Below, one piece after another: positions 37,981-50,300 of a DNA stretch of 64,000 nt (its first letter is position 1; each line of letters starts with the position of its first letter). The notes under the pieces were generated by a model, which was not told the DNA's origin, did no database searches, and saw only the letters and a program-made list of their open reading frames with translations. A program made the translations under genes and the position numbers. Origin of the DNA: Puffinus mauretanicus (lineage: Eukaryota > Chordata > Aves > Procellariiformes > Procellariidae); NCBI GenBank assembly GCA_023333565.1, contig JAJKFH010003627.1, forward strand, positions 8,289,501 through 8,353,500. The letters run 5' to 3'.

Positions 37981-39960
37981 TGGTGTAGTGACCTCCAATG
38001 TTTGCCTCTGCTTTGCTCAGCTTGTATGGGAAATGTCACCCCCTTTGCCTTTGTGCTTTTGAAGGGAGGAAAGTAGAGACTTCTTAGCTTTTTTTTTTTT
38101 GTCCCCCACCATCTACAAGTTTGAAAGCCTCCAGGCTTTCTCTCTACAGAGAGTAGGTATGGATTAATTTAAAGTACTGAAGGTGAAAACCTAGCATGGT
38201 TGAAGTTGATGTGCTTTACCAAGGTGCCACGGAGCAGAATTTCACATGGAGTGTTACTTGTTTCTTCCTGTCTCATGTTGTTCTCTGCTTTCCATGTTGT
38301 CTCTTTGTCCCCGATGTCCAATGTGCATGTTCTGTTGCTTTGTACTGTTTTTACAATACAGCTCTTCAATGTCTTTGTTGTTTTTTTCCTCTCTGCCATT
38401 TCTTTTATCTTGCAGTGAGCAAACAGAAGCAGCTGTGCAGGACTTCTCTCTTCTCTCAGTGCATCCCAGCTCTTGTTATACTCCCTGCTGGAGATCAGGC
38501 CCAGAAGCCAAGTGTAAGACCTCGAAAAGGCTTGTGCAGGGCAGTATGACCAGACTGTCATCTGGTTAAATAGCTAAGATAGATGAAACAGTCAAAGCTC
38601 TGATCCTTGGTGGGAGCTCAAATGTTTGTGATAACTTTTGTGTTCTTCAACCAAAAGTTTTAAGTTAACCTTTTTGAATGTGTCTTGTGTTTTGTTTCTC
38701 TTCCCTCCAGTCTTTTGTGTGTTCTCCCAAGTAGTTTTGCTTTCTTGGAGAACTGTTCATTTATTATTGTGTGTCTTTGAGCAGCCTATATTGTGCCTCT
38801 GGAAATGCAGGGAAACTGGCACAGCTGTAACCCAAAAGACCTCAGAAATAGAAAGGTGGAACTGCAGAGAAAAATGAAACTGTCTCTTGGAGCTGTGATT
38901 TATACTGGGTGTTTCTTAAATCCCTTCCAGCCCACAAATGACCATGAAATTTGATGTTTTTCCCACAATGTTCTCCTCAGATGATCAGTCTTTGCTGACT
39001 GTGCAGCGTGTACTAGTAATAGAAGAAATTAATTCCTTCCACCTAGTGAAAAAGTAGCTCATTGCACTGCGCTTCAGCCATGTTTGGTTCTGGGTTTTGT
39101 TGTTTATTTTGGGGAGAAGTGGGGATTAAAACGGAGGAGAGCCTGCTAATAACATGTTTATGCCATGTCACAGCATTGCAAGCTAATTAATAATGTGGTG
39201 GACAGGATTAACCAACTTTATATTCCTAGTCAAAGTTGCTGGGAACAGGCTCTGGAGGGCTGTGAGCCTGTTTGAACAAGGGGCTGCCCTCGAGAGGTAG
39301 GAACATAAAAAGCACGAAGATTTTTACAGATGTTTGCTGCCTGTGGGCTACTGTGCTTGTCTCACCCACCTTTGGGCTGCTGTCATCCACAATTACAAAG
39401 CACTTGCTGTTCTGAATTGAAACACAGAGAGGGAGGTCTCTTGGGAAGCACTAAAATAATTTGGAAGTTTAAAACGAGAACTGTAACACCTCACAGAAGT
39501 GGAAGCACAGGGTGAGTTGTGGTCAGTGGCCAGAACAACTGTTTATAGCAGGCCAGTGTGGCAACACTTATTTAAAGCAAAGAATAACCCCACATCGGGT
39601 GTGGTTTTAAGGGGTGGACTGGGGTATATAGGATAGGTGGGAATTAACTGAAAAGGGGCTGATGGCCTGGTTTGTCTTCAGTTTTTTTAAAGCGAAGACT
39701 GGTTCCAGGCACAGAAGCCCTCGTTGCTCAGGGTCCAGTGTTCTGTAGGTGTGATCCCAGTTTCAGCTTCCACTGTGAAGATGAGCTGTGAGGGCTACCC
39801 TGGGAAGATAGCCTTCAGCCTGCCGCTTTTCAGGAAGAAATTCTTGTTCCTAGGGTTTGGACGTGTAAAATCCAGGCATGGTCCCCTGTCCCCAGAAAGC
39901 CCATCAGAGATCTCCCAGCTGTTTAAAGCAGGCCCCTGCTTCATGCTGTCAGCACTATAA
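37981..39960 (+). other. TMEM53 3' UTR and downstream sequence
   Basis: No AATAAA was found soon after the TMEM53 stop. An ATTAAA at 39125-39130 is a possible signal and would give a 3' UTR of about 1.15 kb. Nothing else is recognised. Confidence 0.3.
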
Positions 39961-40025
39961 TGTGACGGTTGGACACGATGATCTTAGAGGTCTTTTCCAA
40001 CCTTAATGATTCTATGATTCTATAA
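39961..40025 (+). mobile_element. CR1 LINE 3'-end fragment
   Basis: The string GGTTGGACACGATGATCTTA, then GAGGTCTTTTCCAACCTTAA and ATGATTCTATGATTCTAT, is the avian CR1 3' terminus with its ATTCTATG end repeats. Only the last 65 bp or so are clear, typical of heavily 5'-truncated copies. It is the best single marker that the DNA is avian or at least sauropsid. Confidence 0.9.
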
Positions 40026-42950
40026 CTCCTGAGCTGTGGTCTGTTTGCCTGCCTTCTTGGAGAGCTGGGCTGCTTTTTCTGAGCATCCAGCCTGTTTGTG
40101 GCACTGTGAAAACTCTTAGAGAGCAGAGGTGATAAAGGTTATTTAACTAGCACTTGCCCTCATGCTGGTTTCTACAGCTTCAGTATTTACAGAACAGTTA
40201 AACACTCCATAATACACGCCTCTGAATTAATACAGTTGTGCTGGGCTGGGAATCTGCTGTTCCTGTTTATTGCTGTGGACGTTGAACTTCTCCTGTTTAA
40301 GGACTTGGTCTGTTGCGGAGTGTGGCTGACAGGGCTAAACCCTCTGTCCCTGTGTGAGGGACAGCGAAGCTCCCTCTGGGAAGAGCCCCACGTTTGCCAG
40401 CTGCACCTTCCACCCCACCTTCACCTCCCCACCACGGGATTGCTGCTCCCCCAGCGCAGCCCAGCTCTGCTCCACCTCCCCGCTTTCCAGGGCAGCGGGC
40501 AGGGAGCGGGTGCTGCCTGCTGGAGCTCCGCAGTCGGAGGTGCCCTGTGCTACACAAGCAGGAACCAGCTCACCGGCATTTCCACTGCTGCAAAACTGAC
40601 TTGAAATTCAGGGCTAATTCGTGTACAGACCTCTCTAAGAGCAGGGGCGATCTTGAGCAAGCCAGTGGTTTACAGAGGAAGTCTGTACGGAAGCACCAGT
40701 CTTCTGGGTGGGTTTCATTTTCTGTGTCCCGGCAAGTTTTAATGATGATTATAAGCAGTGTGTTAAACGTATTGTGTGATATATCGCCGCCTTCTTTCCT
40801 ATAGAGCATGTATGCTCGCCGCCCCCCTTTCTGCCCTCCTTATTTCTGTTGCTTGTTATTTGAAACAGAAGGTTAATAACTTGGAGCCTGAAGGCACATG
40901 GCCAAGAACTGATACAAGCACTACTGGATTTAAAAAAACCCAGCCTCAAACCCTTAATCCTTGCTAAACTGTCACAGTTTGGTGCAGCCTGCGTTTCTAA
41001 AGAGCTTCAGCCTGAACACTGAAAGCCAAAGGTTGGGATAGCTTGGCAAATCCGAGTAAATCTCTGAGACGAGCTGTGGGAGGGGTATTGCAGATCTGCT
41101 CTTTGGGAGGAGAAATGCAGCATCCCTGAGCTTGCCTCGTGGGTAGGGAGCGGGATGCGGCACCGGCGATCTCTGCCTGGGGAGCCCGGAGCTCGTTTTC
41201 CTACAGTCCAGACCTCGTGTGCAGACGGTGGAGCAGCATGGGTGAAATACCAGCGGTGGTGGGAGAGGAGGATGCCCAGGGGCCAGCTGCTGCCATTGCC
41301 CGTTTCCCAGCTAGGTTCATTTTGCAAGAGCACAAATTAACCTTTCCTCAGCAACAACAGCCATTTGTGAGTGTTTCCTGTGAGGAGCTGCCTGCCGGCT
41401 CGCTCCCCTGTGCTGCCTCGTCTCCCCAGGCAGCAATGATGTTACAGGAAGGTTTTAAAAAAGAAAAAAAGCCGCTTAGTTAGTGGTCAGGGTGGTCGTG
41501 TGCCTGGGCTGGAGGGTGCTTAGCTGCTGCTGACAGGCGGTGGGAGGGTGCCGGTGCAGCCAGGGTGCTGGGAGAGACCTGGGCAGACCAGGGGCATGAT
41601 CCAGCCTGGCCAGGGGCCGTGTTTTGGAGCAGGGGGGAACATCTTGCAGTACCTGTAATTCAAACCAAGCCCCTGTGCAAAGACTGACCTGTGCCCACAC
41701 CTAAAAAAGGTGTTTTAAAAGTCTGCTGTTGCCTTCTGTGTGTTGGGGCAGCAAATTGTGCACGGGCTGAGGCCCCATCTTTGTACGTGTGTGCACATGT
41801 GTGAACCCGTGCCACCGATGGAAAAGCAAGCATGGATGGCTGGAAATGGAAACAAGCAACCCAAGCCCATGTGCTGCTTCCTAGAAGGAGAAGAGGGGAG
41901 GCGTGAGGCTCGTCTCCATCGCCCTGTGGAGGTGATGGAGGAGGGACCTGGCCTAGGGCGGTTGTGCCAACCTCCCTGACCCCCGCAGCAGCCCGACCGG
42001 GCGTGGGATGCTCCGGCGCGGGAGGGAGCAGCACTCCACGAGGTGGCAGCAGGCCCCCTCTTTCCTGCGTGGAGAGATTTCTAGCTTAGGAGACGAGCAG
42101 ATGCTGGAGAAGACCCCAACAGCGCGGCTCAGCCCTGCGCTTCTGCGTGCCTGAGAGCATCTCCTGCAAAAAGTCCCCTCTGGAGGCAAGGAAGAAGACC
42201 AGCAAGAACAAACTCCAATGCTGAAGAGTAAAGATCGTGAGTTAATATGGAACAGCATCTAGCCCTAGAGCTGCCTGCCCCTGGAAGTCCTATTTCTCAG
42301 CTTTACCTGAACATTAAAACCGTAAGTCTAACAGCAGGAATAGCTTTACTGCCCTTCCCGCGTTGGCAGGCCAGGTCGCACCACTTCCCTCTCCATCACC
42401 CAGAGGGGGCTATCTATTTTTTAAGCAAATCTGTGCAGTAGTGTGGTCAGACAGAGCATGGTCCAGCTTCTGGAAACCCCACAAATCGGGACTGTGGAGC
42501 TCCTGTGGCTTCCCTGTAGCCCCCCAGCCCTGGGGAGGAAGCTGAGCTTGGCGCTGCTCTCCAGAAAGGCCAGCAGGACCCCCCAGCACACAGGACTGAG
42601 GGCTTGGGGGGCAGTTAAGAAACAGAATAGCACAACTGGGGGCCACAGGCTCAGTCTGAACCTCCCCAACACACCCCCCAGCACCCCCTATGCACAGGTC
42701 CTGCACCCATGGGCAAAGGAGGCAGGGGCTCACAGGGCAGCTGCTCGCTCTGCCTGCCCGGCATCGCCCCATCCCCTTCCCTTTGAACCTGAGCCCCCAT
42801 CCCCTCATCTCCTCATCCTCACGTGGCTGCATACCCACCCCAGCACCGCCAGCCAGACACGAGCCACCCAGGCAGGGCTGAGGGATGCACGGCCTCCTTC
42901 GGTCACCCTCCCAAACCCATGGGGGCTGGGGCAGGGAGAGCTTGGGCAGG
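40026..42950. other. Intergenic sequence between TMEM53 and RNF220
   Basis: No gene, RNA or clear repeat is recognised. The region is moderately GC-rich, with many chance open frames on both strands. Confidence 0.5.
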
Positions 42951-42959
42951 CCCTGCCCT

Positions 42960-43560
42960 CCCGGGGTGATGAATGAGCTGACAATAGGGTATTGATAAGG
43001 AATTAACCTTGAGCCCTTCTTGCTTCAGTGTCAATAGAGCAGGAGCCAAGTACACACGTTTGATTGGAAATCTGTGTTTGGCCTCTGCTGCCTCTGCGCC
43101 CATCGATGTGCCGGAGAGACGAGAGGGGGATGTGAATGGCCCCGCTGCCCCCTCCCCGGCCCGGACCCCCCGGTGTGTCCCTCTCGGCTCCCCCAGCCCG
43201 CAGCTGCTGGGGTTGACCATGGGCACCCGGCTCGATGGGGCTGCGGCAGCCCCTGGGCCCCACAGCTGGCATGTGGGGGGCTGGGTACCTGTGCCCATCC
43301 TGCTCCGGCCTCCACTCTGAGCAGTTTGTTTAATTAAGTGTTTTGCCTAATGGGATTGCCTCATTTCCATAACAAACTGGCGGGCTGTCATTAGGTGGGC
43401 TCCCTCATTCATTACTGTTAATTAGATATGGATCCCCCAGAAGGCGGTGCAGGGTGATGAACGAGGCCCCTGACACACGCTATTACACATTAGCATTTTC
43501 TCAATACATCCGATACATCACGGCCCTCCGCTTCCTAAAGATATTTTAAATAAAATATTA
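42960..43560. promoter_or_regulatory. Possible conserved noncoding element downstream of RNF220
   Basis: Two AT-rich, low-repeat blocks stand out in GC-rich surroundings. Block 42960-43090 contains ATTGATAAGGAATTAACC. Block 43320-43555 contains TTTAATTAAGTG, CATTCATTACTGTTAATTAG, ACACATTAGCATTTTC and AAATAAAATATTAG. The density of TAATTA-type homeodomain cores is high. The call is inferred from composition and motifs only. Confidence 0.35.
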
Positions 43561-44060
43561 GCAGCCCGCTGCAGGGCGGGTAGAGGGAGAGGGAGGGAGG
43601 GTTCCTGCCGCTCACCCTGGCCTCAGGCCTCCTCTGGGATGAAAGCGGACTGGAGAACGGATGAGATGCCCTGCTGCTCCCTGCCAGCCAAAAAAGCGGC
43701 CAAATCCATCCCTTTCCCCATCCTTGCCACTGCAATGGAAAGAGGTCCCTGACATCCCTGCTGCTCCCTATCCCATCAGCCCAGGGACCCCCCAGCACCC
43801 CATCCCCAGGGGACACAGCCATGGGGAGGGGTTAAACACCCCATCGACCCGTCTGCAAAATGTTTGTAAACCAAAAGCGTCGGCGCCAGCCCCATGCCGG
43901 GGGGGAACCTGACCTCCACCCCCCCACCCCGGCAGCCTCCCAGTCCCTGCTGTCCGGGGTAACCCTATACCGTGCCAGTGGCCCCTAATGCAGGACGTAT
44001 AGATCTGTTGGGGCTGGGCGCCTCCTGCCCCCAACTAATGCAGCCGACGAGACTTCATTA

Positions 44061-44093
44061 TGGGGGGGGGGGTGGGGGTGGGGGGTGGGGAGG
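44061..44093 (+). repeat. G-run tract
   Basis: Five or more runs of four or more G, separated by single T or A, fit a G-quadruplex pattern on the + strand. It lies about 200 bp beyond the likely RNF220 polyadenylation signals. Confidence 0.7.
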
Positions 44094-44306
44094 TGTCCCC
44101 TGAGGTGTGCCCTTCGCCCTGGCTCTATGCAGGGGGGTACAAGTTGGGGGACCCCATTCGTGGCGGGGCAGAAATGCATCATTGCAGGGGGATGCTAGGG
44201 CAGGGGTCCCTTCGGGGGCTGGTGGGGGGTCCCGCCCCAGCATCCCCCTGCATCCGTCCCTGCACCCCAAAGGGAAAAACAGAAAGGCGGGAAGCGCCTG
44301 AGAAGA

Positions 44307-44322
44307 TTTATACTTGTTTAAT
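44307..44322 (-). terminator. Candidate RNF220 polyadenylation signals
   Basis: Read on the minus strand, ATTAAA (44317-44322) and TATAAA (44307-44312) are adjacent variant signals about 3.1 kb after the RNF220 stop. No canonical AATAAA was noticed on the minus strand between here and the stop codon, so the true 3' end is uncertain. Confidence 0.35.
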
Positions 44323-47300
44323 TAATGTCAAATGTAGTTTACAAACGGGAGTGACAAGTACCTCTTTGTATAATATACACCGACACACAATCATCGACAC
44401 ACCGGAATATCGCTTTGTGCAACTGGGATTCTTTGGGCAAAGATAGGTAACTCCAATATTTCAATATTTTTTTTTTTTTTTTTTTTTTAAATCATTTAAA
44501 CTCATTACAGAAGAGGGGAAGCGGCAGATGCGTGTTACAAACCGGAATGCCTCCCTCCCCAGCCTTCCCCCTGCAGCCCCCCCTCTTGAAAACAGGGGAT
44601 GGCTTTACAAGTAAAAAAAATTAAACAAACAAACAAAAAAACCCAAAACAAAGAACCAATGACTAGTTACATATGGTTTTACACATACGTACATAGAGCA
44701 CATGGCTGGTCCACAACACCCACCAGAAGTCCTGGCTCTCTCCCGGGGTCTATTTCCAAGGAAGGGCTGGGGCCGGGGGGTCCTGCCCTCTCCCCCTTCC
44801 CGGCTGCCTCTCAAACCCACCCACTGCACCCTCTCCAAATCCATCTCTGAGACCCCAGTGCAGCACCCAGGCATTGCAGCCCCGGCTGGGTGGCACTTGC
44901 ACCCCAGCTGTGCTCCCCCAAATTTTTCCCCCTTTACAAACCCAGACTCCAGTTCTGTGTGCCGACCCTTCCCCTGCCCGAGCGCTGCGGCCGGAGGGTT
45001 ACCCAGCAGTGACAGCCCATCGCTGCAGCCCCTTCCCCTGCCCACAGCCTTCCCGGGGAGGCAGGACCCTCCTGGGGTGCCTCAGCTTTCTTGGGTCCCC
45101 AGGAGCTCTACAGGGATGCGCTCCTGAGCAGGGGAGGCTGCAGCCCTCCTGTGTCAGAGGCCACCACGCTGCTACGGGCTTGGAGACCCAGGAAACTCTC
45201 AATTAGGAATTGTCGCCCTTTGCTGAGATGCTTATAAAATACAGCTCCTTCAATTTGGGTTGATGTTGGTTTTTTTTTTTTTTGGATGCAGCGGGATCCT
45301 TCTGAAATCACTCGGGAGACGCCGAGGACAGCAGTCGCTCATTGCAAAACAGCATCAAGCTCAGGGCAGAGAAGTGGTGATGGGACCGTCACCCCGCAGG
45401 CACCCTGCCTCCCCAGCCTTCCCTCTCCAGAAAGGCCCTGGCAGCCCAGCGGTGCTGGGGCCCTAGCTCCAAACCCCTCATCCGCTGCTGTTTCCAGACT
45501 GTCTTAAAATGCCCCAGTCACGCTGTGCTGCCAGGTGGGATCTGCTTGGAAAGACCCTGCAGGAGCAGGGGGAGATGAACTTCCCCATCTCCCCGTCTTC
45601 TGGCTTTGGGGAGCTGGCACCCCGCAACTGCCCAGGGAGCCGGGGCAGGGCTGCACGGTGTGGGGCTGGGAAAAGTCAGCACACAGGGCATGCGTTCGCC
45701 TTGGGAAATGGATCAGTATCTGCTTCTTGGGTCCTGAAAATAAAAGAAAAAACAACAAAAAAGAGGCCAGATGGCGGCTTTGGTTAAGGCTGAGGATACG
45801 GGAGACAGGGACAAGCATGAGGGACTGCGTGGAAGAAGCTGGGGCTGCGGGGAACCTCCAGCTCTGGCTGGAAGCACCTCTGCTCGCCGCAGCCTGCGGG
45901 CAAGCCCTGGGGGTGGCCGTGGGGACGAAACAGGGCTGGCTCGGCTCTCTGCCCTGGTGCCAAAACCTCTTTTGCAAAACGCAGGCTCCAGGAGAGCAGG
46001 AGCTGGGGGAAGCCGGCGCGGGGCAGGGCTGGCTCTGCAGGGCTTGCACGTCTCTGCCGGGCAGCGCCGGGACCCGCTGACCGCGAGGGAACTGGCTGAG
46101 CCCCTCTGGGCGAAGCCACCATCCCGTCCCCTGCCGTCCCTCCCTGTGCCTGCTTCCCCGCCATCCTGCCTCGGCAGCGGGCACTGGGAGCAGCTCAGGC
46201 ATCCCGGGCGGAAAGCAAAGCAAGGCAGGGGCAGGGGCAGGGGCCACGGCCTCGGAGGCGGCACAAGGGGGTCGGCCGGACCCTCGAGCAGGGGGTCCCG
46301 GACGGGGGAGAGGCAGCGCTCCGGCAGGCTGCCTCCCTCCAGCTCCGCACCGTTTGCCCCTTCCCCAGCTGGGAAAGGCAAAGGGGGCTGAGCCAGATCC
46401 CCCCGCCCTGCCCGGTCCCCCGGCGAGGAGTTAAAAGCCGTGTCTTTCCGGGGATAACGACTCTATTATAAATAGCCCCATTAGCTACAACTAATGACAA
46501 AAATCCACCTCCTCTACTCCCCATAAGTTCTGTAAGTTATGGGCAATGCTACAGCCATTACTAAAAGCTGTTAACTTCATATCTGAATGAGGAAATATAC
46601 ACCACAGAACATTAAACCATTTATATTATATATATGTATATATATACTTTTTTTAAACTAATGACTTTAATGCCAAAACTTTGCTGAACCAAGAAAAATA
46701 TGGGTTTAATGTTCTCTGCTCATTTTTTTTTCTTCTTTAAAAAAAATACAACCCAAAAAAAAGAAAGGGAAACTTATTAGTATGTAATGTTTGAGTCTAT
46801 CCCATTTATACACAACATTGTAAACATATATAATCTATATTACATGTGCTTCATTTCTGCCTGGGTGTGTTTTTTTTTTCTTTAAACCTTTTTTTATCAC
46901 TAGAACACCACAAAAAACCAAAACAGAACCAAACCAAAAACCAAACCAAAACAAATAAAAACAAAACAAAAAACTGAACAAAGAACACAAGTTACAGGTT
47001 ATTTAACATCTTTCTGTCAAGGGTCCCTTCCCCAGTCTCCTGGGGGCAGAGTGGTCAACAACACAGTCCAAAGGAGGGCTCACGAGCCATCCGCGATGCA
47101 AAGCCAGCTCCAGGGAACGGGTGGATGGGGAATACTGGTTTTAAAAAAGGGGGCTTCACAACAATGGGTTTGGTTTTGCCCGCTGCAGATGCTGAAGGAG
47201 GTCTCAACACGCGGGATCTGGGGGCCGAGGCTCCCCACTGCTCCTGTATCCTCGAGTCTATGTCTGGAGTCTCTGGTTTGTTTTTTTTTTTTTAAATTTT

Positions 47301-47392
47301 AAAACGTCTTTTTTTTTGTTGCTGTCGTTCTTCTCCCCCTTGGTGTGATGAGCTGAGCCAAGTAGCTGGGTCCCGCCCTCCCGCTGGGTCCT
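44323..47392 (-). other. RNF220: RNF220 3' UTR (presumed)
   Basis: Some 3.1 kb follow the RNF220 stop codon. The 46430-46870 part is AT-rich, with TATATA runs near 46621-46647, and looks conserved in style. An A/C-rich tract at 46905-46985 reads as GU-rich (GTTTTG-like) in the mRNA. A 20-nt T run lies near 44468-44487 and another near 45270. The GC-rich middle (44700-46430) contains no convincing gene. Confidence 0.5.
46905..46985 (-). repeat. A/C-rich simple tract (GTTTTG-like on the transcript strand)
   Basis: The + strand is made of CAAAA and CCAAA units with almost no G or T. In the RNF220 transcript this is a U- and G-rich stretch that could bind U-rich or GU-rich RNA-binding proteins. 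Confidence 0.7.
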
Positions 47393-50300
47393 TCATAAGT
47401 AGATGCGCCGAAGGTCTCCGGGAGACGTGATGGTGTTACACTGGGGACAGAGCTTCTTGGCACCCTGCAACCGGCAGACGAGACGAACAGCGTGAGAGAG
47501 TGAAGGAGGACAACCCGCGTGACTCTGCCATTGGCCTGGGATCTCAGGGGGAGCAAGGCCACCCCGCTTCCCCTCCAGGCAGGGCCATGCCCTCCAACGG
47601 TGGGCACAAGCTGTGAGAAGGGGGAGCCCCAATGCCTGCCCTGCAAGACCCTCGCCCCACTCCAGTCCCCGGCACGAGGCGGCTGGGCAGGCGGGAGCTC
47701 TGCAGGAGGCTGAAACCCAGAGCCAAGACACATCACCAAACTCAGCAGCCCCGGGGAGAGGAGCCTCTGCAGACGGATTGGGCTGAGCCCCCCGTCCCAC
47801 TGCACTGCCGTCGCTGGCTGCCAGGCAGATCTGCTCCTTTCTGCTTCCCTTGCCCGCCTGCAGCCCCCGATGAGCCAGTTCAGGTCACTGAGCAGGCAGA
47901 AAACCAACCCAGCCAGAATAAGCGCAGTTTTCAGCTGGGATGACTGAAGGGGTTCATGGTGGGGTTGGACATGCCTTTCAGGGCAGAACGCTGAGGGACT
48001 GCCTCAGCCATCCTGTGAAAGCCCCAGAGCTGCTGGCGTGAAGGAACCCCCCGTCCTGTCCTCCCCCAGCTCGCAGAGGTGCTGCAGAGACGAGTCTGTT
48101 CTGCCAAGGTGAGCTGGAACTGGTAAACTCTGAACTGGGGAGAGGTAATGGGTGGCCGACATGAACACTACATGAAATAAAACAAGGGCTGATGTGCCAT
48201 CTGTCACCAAGCCTGACAGCAAGAGGATGTTAATAAGCCTCAGAATCGGGGTCAACCTAAGCCGGTCATCATTAGATTGGCAGATATGACAGACAGTTGA
48301 TGGGAAAAATGACAGAAAGATGGCTCTGCTGCGAGGCAGCCTCCTGCCTACAGCAGCAGCAGTGCAGGAAATTGGGATGCCCTGGCTTTCATCACCGACC
48401 GCAGCCTCAACACGACCTCCCGTTGCACAGAACTGAGCACAGGCTCTGTCTGAGCACCCCGAGTTTTGCTCACTGCTATCAGACAGGCCATTCCAGCTGC
48501 TAATGCCCGGAGCTCAGCATGAGAAGCGAGCTGAGAGGGATGCAACACGCTTTGTGAAAGCCTGCCAGCTTGCACAGGGCTTGCTGGCAGAACTGAAGCT
48601 GTTCGGTTCAGACGCTGCTGCTCTCCCTTAGCAGGGCTTGTTTCAGTACCTGCAGCAGTGAGCGCGGCAGCTTGCAGGACGTGGACTGAGTGGCAGGGCA
48701 GGACCGTGACCTGCCTCGCTGCTTCGGTACTGCTACCTGCATTTGGGGACATCCCTAGCAGAGGACCTGGCACTGCTGCTTACAAAAGGCAAGTGTCCTT
48801 AGAAAAGGTCCTTTCTGCTCTGTGACAACATCTGCAGAGAGAGGACAGGGGCTTTCTCCCCTGGAAGCTCCCCAGACTAAGGAGAATCTGGAGGAGAGAG
48901 TCCCAGGTACAGCAAATTTACACAGATGCAAGTAATTCACAGGGATGTTGCTCCGAAGAGGTGCAAGTCATGTTTGCTCTGCAGTCTTGCCAAAAAGCCC
49001 CCACAGACCAGCCTCAAACCCGCCCCCTTCCTGCTCCCAGTCCACATTATTCCTGGCAGACCTGGATTTTGCACGTTCGCTGTTTCCCGAGCTTTGGACT
49101 TCTGAGTAATCAGGCTCCCATTTGATACCCCTTGCTGCTAGCAGCTGAGCCACTGCCCAGACACGTGTAGGAACCACGGGTACTTGCACCTGAGATCTAA
49201 AACAGCCACACACGAAGTTCTGTTGAACTAGAGTTGAATTAAACATGTGACGGACACCCAAGACACCTTGGACATCACTCTCAGGGTGAGTGACAAACTG
49301 GCAGTGGGACAGACCGCTGGCGGTCTGGATGGTGTATCTCGTTCTGGTGCTGATGCCTGTGTCCTTCTAGCTGCCTGGGACCTATCTTATCCCCACTCTA
49401 ACTACTGTGCCTGTTTAGATTTCCAGCTTTTTGGGGCAGGGACCACCTCACTGTGCCTGTGCAACGCATCAGGCAGCCCCTGCTCTTCACAGAGTGGACT
49501 CGCCATGCTGGATTCTGGGAAGCACAAGCACAAACCACAACTGGAAGGAAAGGATTAAAAGCCTAATGAAATCGAAGACTGACTGCACTGGACTTTAACA
49601 GAGCCTGTTTATATAACACGCCTCTTCGCTTATGCTCAAGACCAGAGCTTTGGATCTCCAGCATTAGAAAAGGGCAAGCTCTAACCCTGCATGTCCCAGT
49701 AAAAACTTCCTGCAGCAGCTACAACAGGTAGGAGAGAAAAATCTAAACATCTGCCCCTTCCGCCACCTTTAAAGCCACTGTGGGCCGGGCTACATAGCAG
49801 CACTGCCAAGGAGGGGCTCGCTAATCTGGGATGCAAATGCCACGAAACAGCCTGTTTCAATTGAGTCCTAGCTCAGGCCTGCATCGCCATGCAGCTCCTC
49901 GGTCCTCAGATGCTCCTGTTGCATCTGGTTGGCCTCTTGGCATGATCTTTGTAGCTGGAAGGTCCCAGGGGAAGTGACAGGGAGGTGCTGAGGAATTAAT
50001 TCACAGCATGTTGTCAAAGGGGCAGCAGTTGGCAGCTGCCCGTTCAAGCTTTCCTGTGTGCCCTGACAAGCAGAAGTAAGCGTGCATGGGGACTTTAAGG
50101 CATTCCAGATGTGACCACTGCACATGTCCGTGTCCATGCTCTCCTTCCCAAGACAGGCACAGCTTATTGGCAGGAGGCAGCAAAGCATCCAACCAAGTAG
50201 CTGGAGCTTCTGCTTCTCTGGGCAATGCACCAGGGAGAGGTACCTTCTGCAGGACCAGTTTCCTGACTCACCAAATGCCTTAGCCTGCCTTCAGTCTGGG

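Noticed and set aside
45504..46391. Open frames of 181-247 codons on both strands in the RNF220 3' UTR
   Set aside because: Several frames on opposite strands are open together, with low-complexity composition, so this is a GC effect.
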